64,000 nucleotides of DNA, from contig CM034603.1 of assembly GCA_020091685.1 (NCBI GenBank), positions 18,189,584-18,253,583 of the forward strand. Reading direction: 5' to 3'. Of the stretch, positions 61,457-64,000 are shown piece after piece. Position 1 is the stretch's first letter; each line of letters opens with the position of its first letter. A model generated the notes under the pieces. That model searched no databases. It was not told the DNA's origin and worked only from the letters and a program-made list of their open reading frames with translations. This stretch comes from Lutjanus erythropterus (Eukaryota > Chordata > Actinopteri > Lutjaniformes > Lutjanidae). A program made the position numbers and the translations under genes.

Positions 61457-64000
61457 ACTCTTGGTATGTTTTAAAACACAAGGGTTTTAGATTTGCTAAA
61501 CTTTTCTAGAGCCCAGAAAAGCTATTCCTATGTGTTTGATGTCATACCGGCTTTTGCAAAATTGTTCAATCTCGACATTGTTACCCAGTGATAAGGTTGT
61601 GACAACTTTAAATTAATTGTGGGTGACTCAATCGATGCTTCTTACATATGTGCAGATGTTTGTCCTGACGTTTGTCCAGTGTTAATAGTATGTGCTGTAA
61701 GATGATTTGCCTCTTCAGTGGCGGCTTCAACCTATAAATTTAGTTCCTAAATGATCAGATAGATGGCATCTGTCTGGCAGAGTGCTGAGTTTTACACTCT
61801 CAGAGATGATTTTGCCTGGCGCCAACATGCGGCAGTCAGTCTTTCCCCATATGGCTTCGAACATGCTCACAAGCTGCTGTCAGTCAGTGACTAGCTGCCT
61901 CCTACACCAAACAGTGGAAGTGATATGGGCCTACGCCACACGTCCAGCAAAACAGCAGCAGATGGTGAATATTCTGGATCCACGAGCCATTGTGATGGAC
62001 ACCTCTGAGACTCGACTGAGTGACAGCTGTTTCTCAGTACGTGTCCAGTTACTGTGCAATCAGCCGCGAATCAGGGAAAATGACCTGGACGGTAGATTGG
62101 CAGGAGGCTTGGCAAGAGAAGCTTAATCACAGATGTGATGTCATCAAAATGCACCCTTTAGCGCATAATTAATTGATAATGACGTGGTCTGAATCAACAT
62201 AGGTAAAGACTTTGTCTATTTAGAGGACTGGATTCTTGAAAAACACTGAGTACTATGAATATGAAAGATAAGGATTCATTTTAAAAAAAGATAAAATTAA
62301 ATTCAAAGTACAAGCACTAAAAATAAACTCATTATGTTCTGCTGTTTTTCCGCAGCTGAATTTATCATTATTTTACAAAATACATGCAGTGCAAGGCATT
62401 TCAAAGAAGTCTAATCACTTTGTAGTCATAGCTACAAAAAGTAATGCACAGAGGCTCTCTGCCGAGACATTTTTACTGGATCATGTTCTGCAGATGTTAG
62501 CTGTCAAACTCTTTCAAAGTGAGACTTATTTATAATGAAAGATGGCTGCGTGCATCTCACCTGCATGAATTATAATCAACTCAGCTTCAGAACATGAAGC
62601 ATCTGAGCAGACAATCTGTAAGGAGTGATTTACACTCACGACCACACACAGCGGGAAACCTTAAATCAACTGAGCTAAATTGGGTCATTAAAGGGAAAAT
62701 TCTGCACTTTTAATGTGGACGTCCAGTGAGTGTTGATGGTAAACGTAGCCAATTGAAGCATTAAATTCCTCAATGTGTGCTATATCGACCAACTAAACTG
62801 AGTTCTCCTGTTGCTCTTGCTGCCTCCAGTGATGTCACAGTGATGTCTTTCGTGTTAAGGAAAAACTACAGCCTGTTTCAGCTCGAATTTCTAGTGTCTG
62901 CCTCTGATAGTCAGGGGCTGTGCTAGATGAGTATTTTTGTCACCTAATGCTATGTTGTGGCCAACTAAGTAATAGCTATAGGCCAAGATGGTGAGACACA
63001 GATATTTGGACACAATGCATCTTGGTACATGTAGGCATTGCCAGCGTGGCTCAACAAGCAGGAGAACTCAGATTTCTCAGTCAATAAAGCATGCAGTGAG
63101 GAATTTATTGCTTCATTTCACTACATTTAACATCAATGCTGAGTGGACATCTATATGAAAAGTGCTGAATTTTTCACCATCTTTATTATTTTATTTTTAG
63201 TATTTTTAGTCCTGTTTACTTTATTGGTTTTCCCTTCTTGGAAGCCAGTAATGCAGGACCTTATCCCAAACAATTGCTAGTGTTTCAGCATGTCAAATGT
63301 TTGAATGCTCATTTACGCCCCTTTACATCCAAAAACAGATACGTCCATTTCAAGAGATGTAATCATGACTGCCCTTGAGAAACTGTTGAGAAACACGCAA
63401 AAACAGAGGCAGCATCATAAATGGCAATGGTCTGTGCAGCCATTAAATACATCACGACATGTGGATGCAAAGGCACTGTGCAGGCTGAAGCTCTGTCTAT
63501 ATCTGTATGCTTATCTAACATTTAGCATTAATGAGCTTTTACAGAGACAATATAAGCAATGTGTTCTTGATTGGAATCTGTTTAAACCCACTTCAAACTT
63601 TTAATATCTCTGAGCAGATTTAGTTATTTGTGACTAAAATGAGTAAAAAAAACATTCTTCTTCTCTTGCTCCATTTTCTTCCTTTCACCTCCTTCTTACT
63701 TTTAAAAACTCTGTGCCCACTTTTGTTGTGAATAGAGCCATTAACTTGACAAGGACTCTCAAAGGTACAAAGCTTGGAAAGCTTCTGTACTTTGCTAATC
63801 GGCTTCACTAAGCACAACATTGGCACTGATTCTTATCAGCCCACATGCACATAGTTTTCACATCAGATAAACACTAATAGGAAAGTACATTCTGTCCCTT
63901 ACAAATGCATTTATAATATCTGAGGAAGACCTGTTTAATCGGATGACTTATTATAAACCCTTGTGTGATTATTGCTTAGAAACAAGTGATCAATCTGCAC
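61457..64000. other. no gene recognised; candidate conserved block 61720-62190
   Basis: 61720-62190 is balanced in composition, carries an unassigned 114-codon frame (61782-62126) and ends with atgatgtcatc-like and cataattaattgataatg motifs (CRE/AP-1-like and homeodomain-like). The remainder is AT-rich with no recognisable features. Confidence 0.4.

Overview
The window looks like noncoding DNA from a ray-finned fish, most likely a percomorph teleost. It is AT-rich and has long CA/TG and ATT microsatellites. It carries RTE/Rex3-like, L1-like and CR1/L2/Rex1-like LINE remnants, hAT-type elements, TTAA-flanked foldback elements and other short repeats that resemble elements common in teleost genomes. 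I found no intact protein-coding gene, no convincing exon series and no rRNA or tRNA gene. The window is therefore intergenic DNA or lies inside one or more very long introns. Most open frames of 60-190 codons have no recognisable family features and read as chance ORFs.

Layout. 1-6.8 kb: a RecQ-like helicase fragment with a degraded Walker A motif (about 214-405), a CA repeat and a decayed hAT-like copy near 2.1 kb. 6.8-12.9 kb: three copies of one foldback family (N), one of them nested inside a member of a second family (E), then two further repeats. 14.9-17.6 kb: a minus-strand L1-type remnant, a 120-bp-period duplication and a 21-bp-period array. 18-27 kb: mostly unique DNA with a TA-flanked mariner-like MITE (23.2 kb), two LINE/SINE-type 3' tails (26.0 and 26.6 kb) and a dispersed repeat also found at 12.7 kb. 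29-36.5 kb: two more E-family copies, a CA repeat, a compact hairpin, a dead Rex3-like 3' fragment and a CAGTGGTGGA-type element. 39-41 kb: a complete hAT-like element with a perfect 8-bp target duplication, nested in an older element. 42-54 kb: assorted repeats, an 81-bp TG tract, two inverted repeats, a minus-strand CR1/L2/Rex1-type fragment and a 15-bp-TIR foldback element. 55.9-57.1 kb: a second, longer minus-strand L1-type remnant. 58.3-59.6 kb: a palindromic TTAA-flanked element holding an internally deleted hAT with a transposase fragment. 59.6-64 kb: mostly unannotated, possibly with conserved regulatory sequence.

No genes act together here. The readable biology is a record of transposon insertion, nesting and decay. 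I did not find a convincing undescribed system. The best leads are the two nested hAT insertions, the helicase fragment and a few candidate conserved noncoding blocks that need a cross-species alignment. Family names come from recognising sequence patterns; no database was searched.
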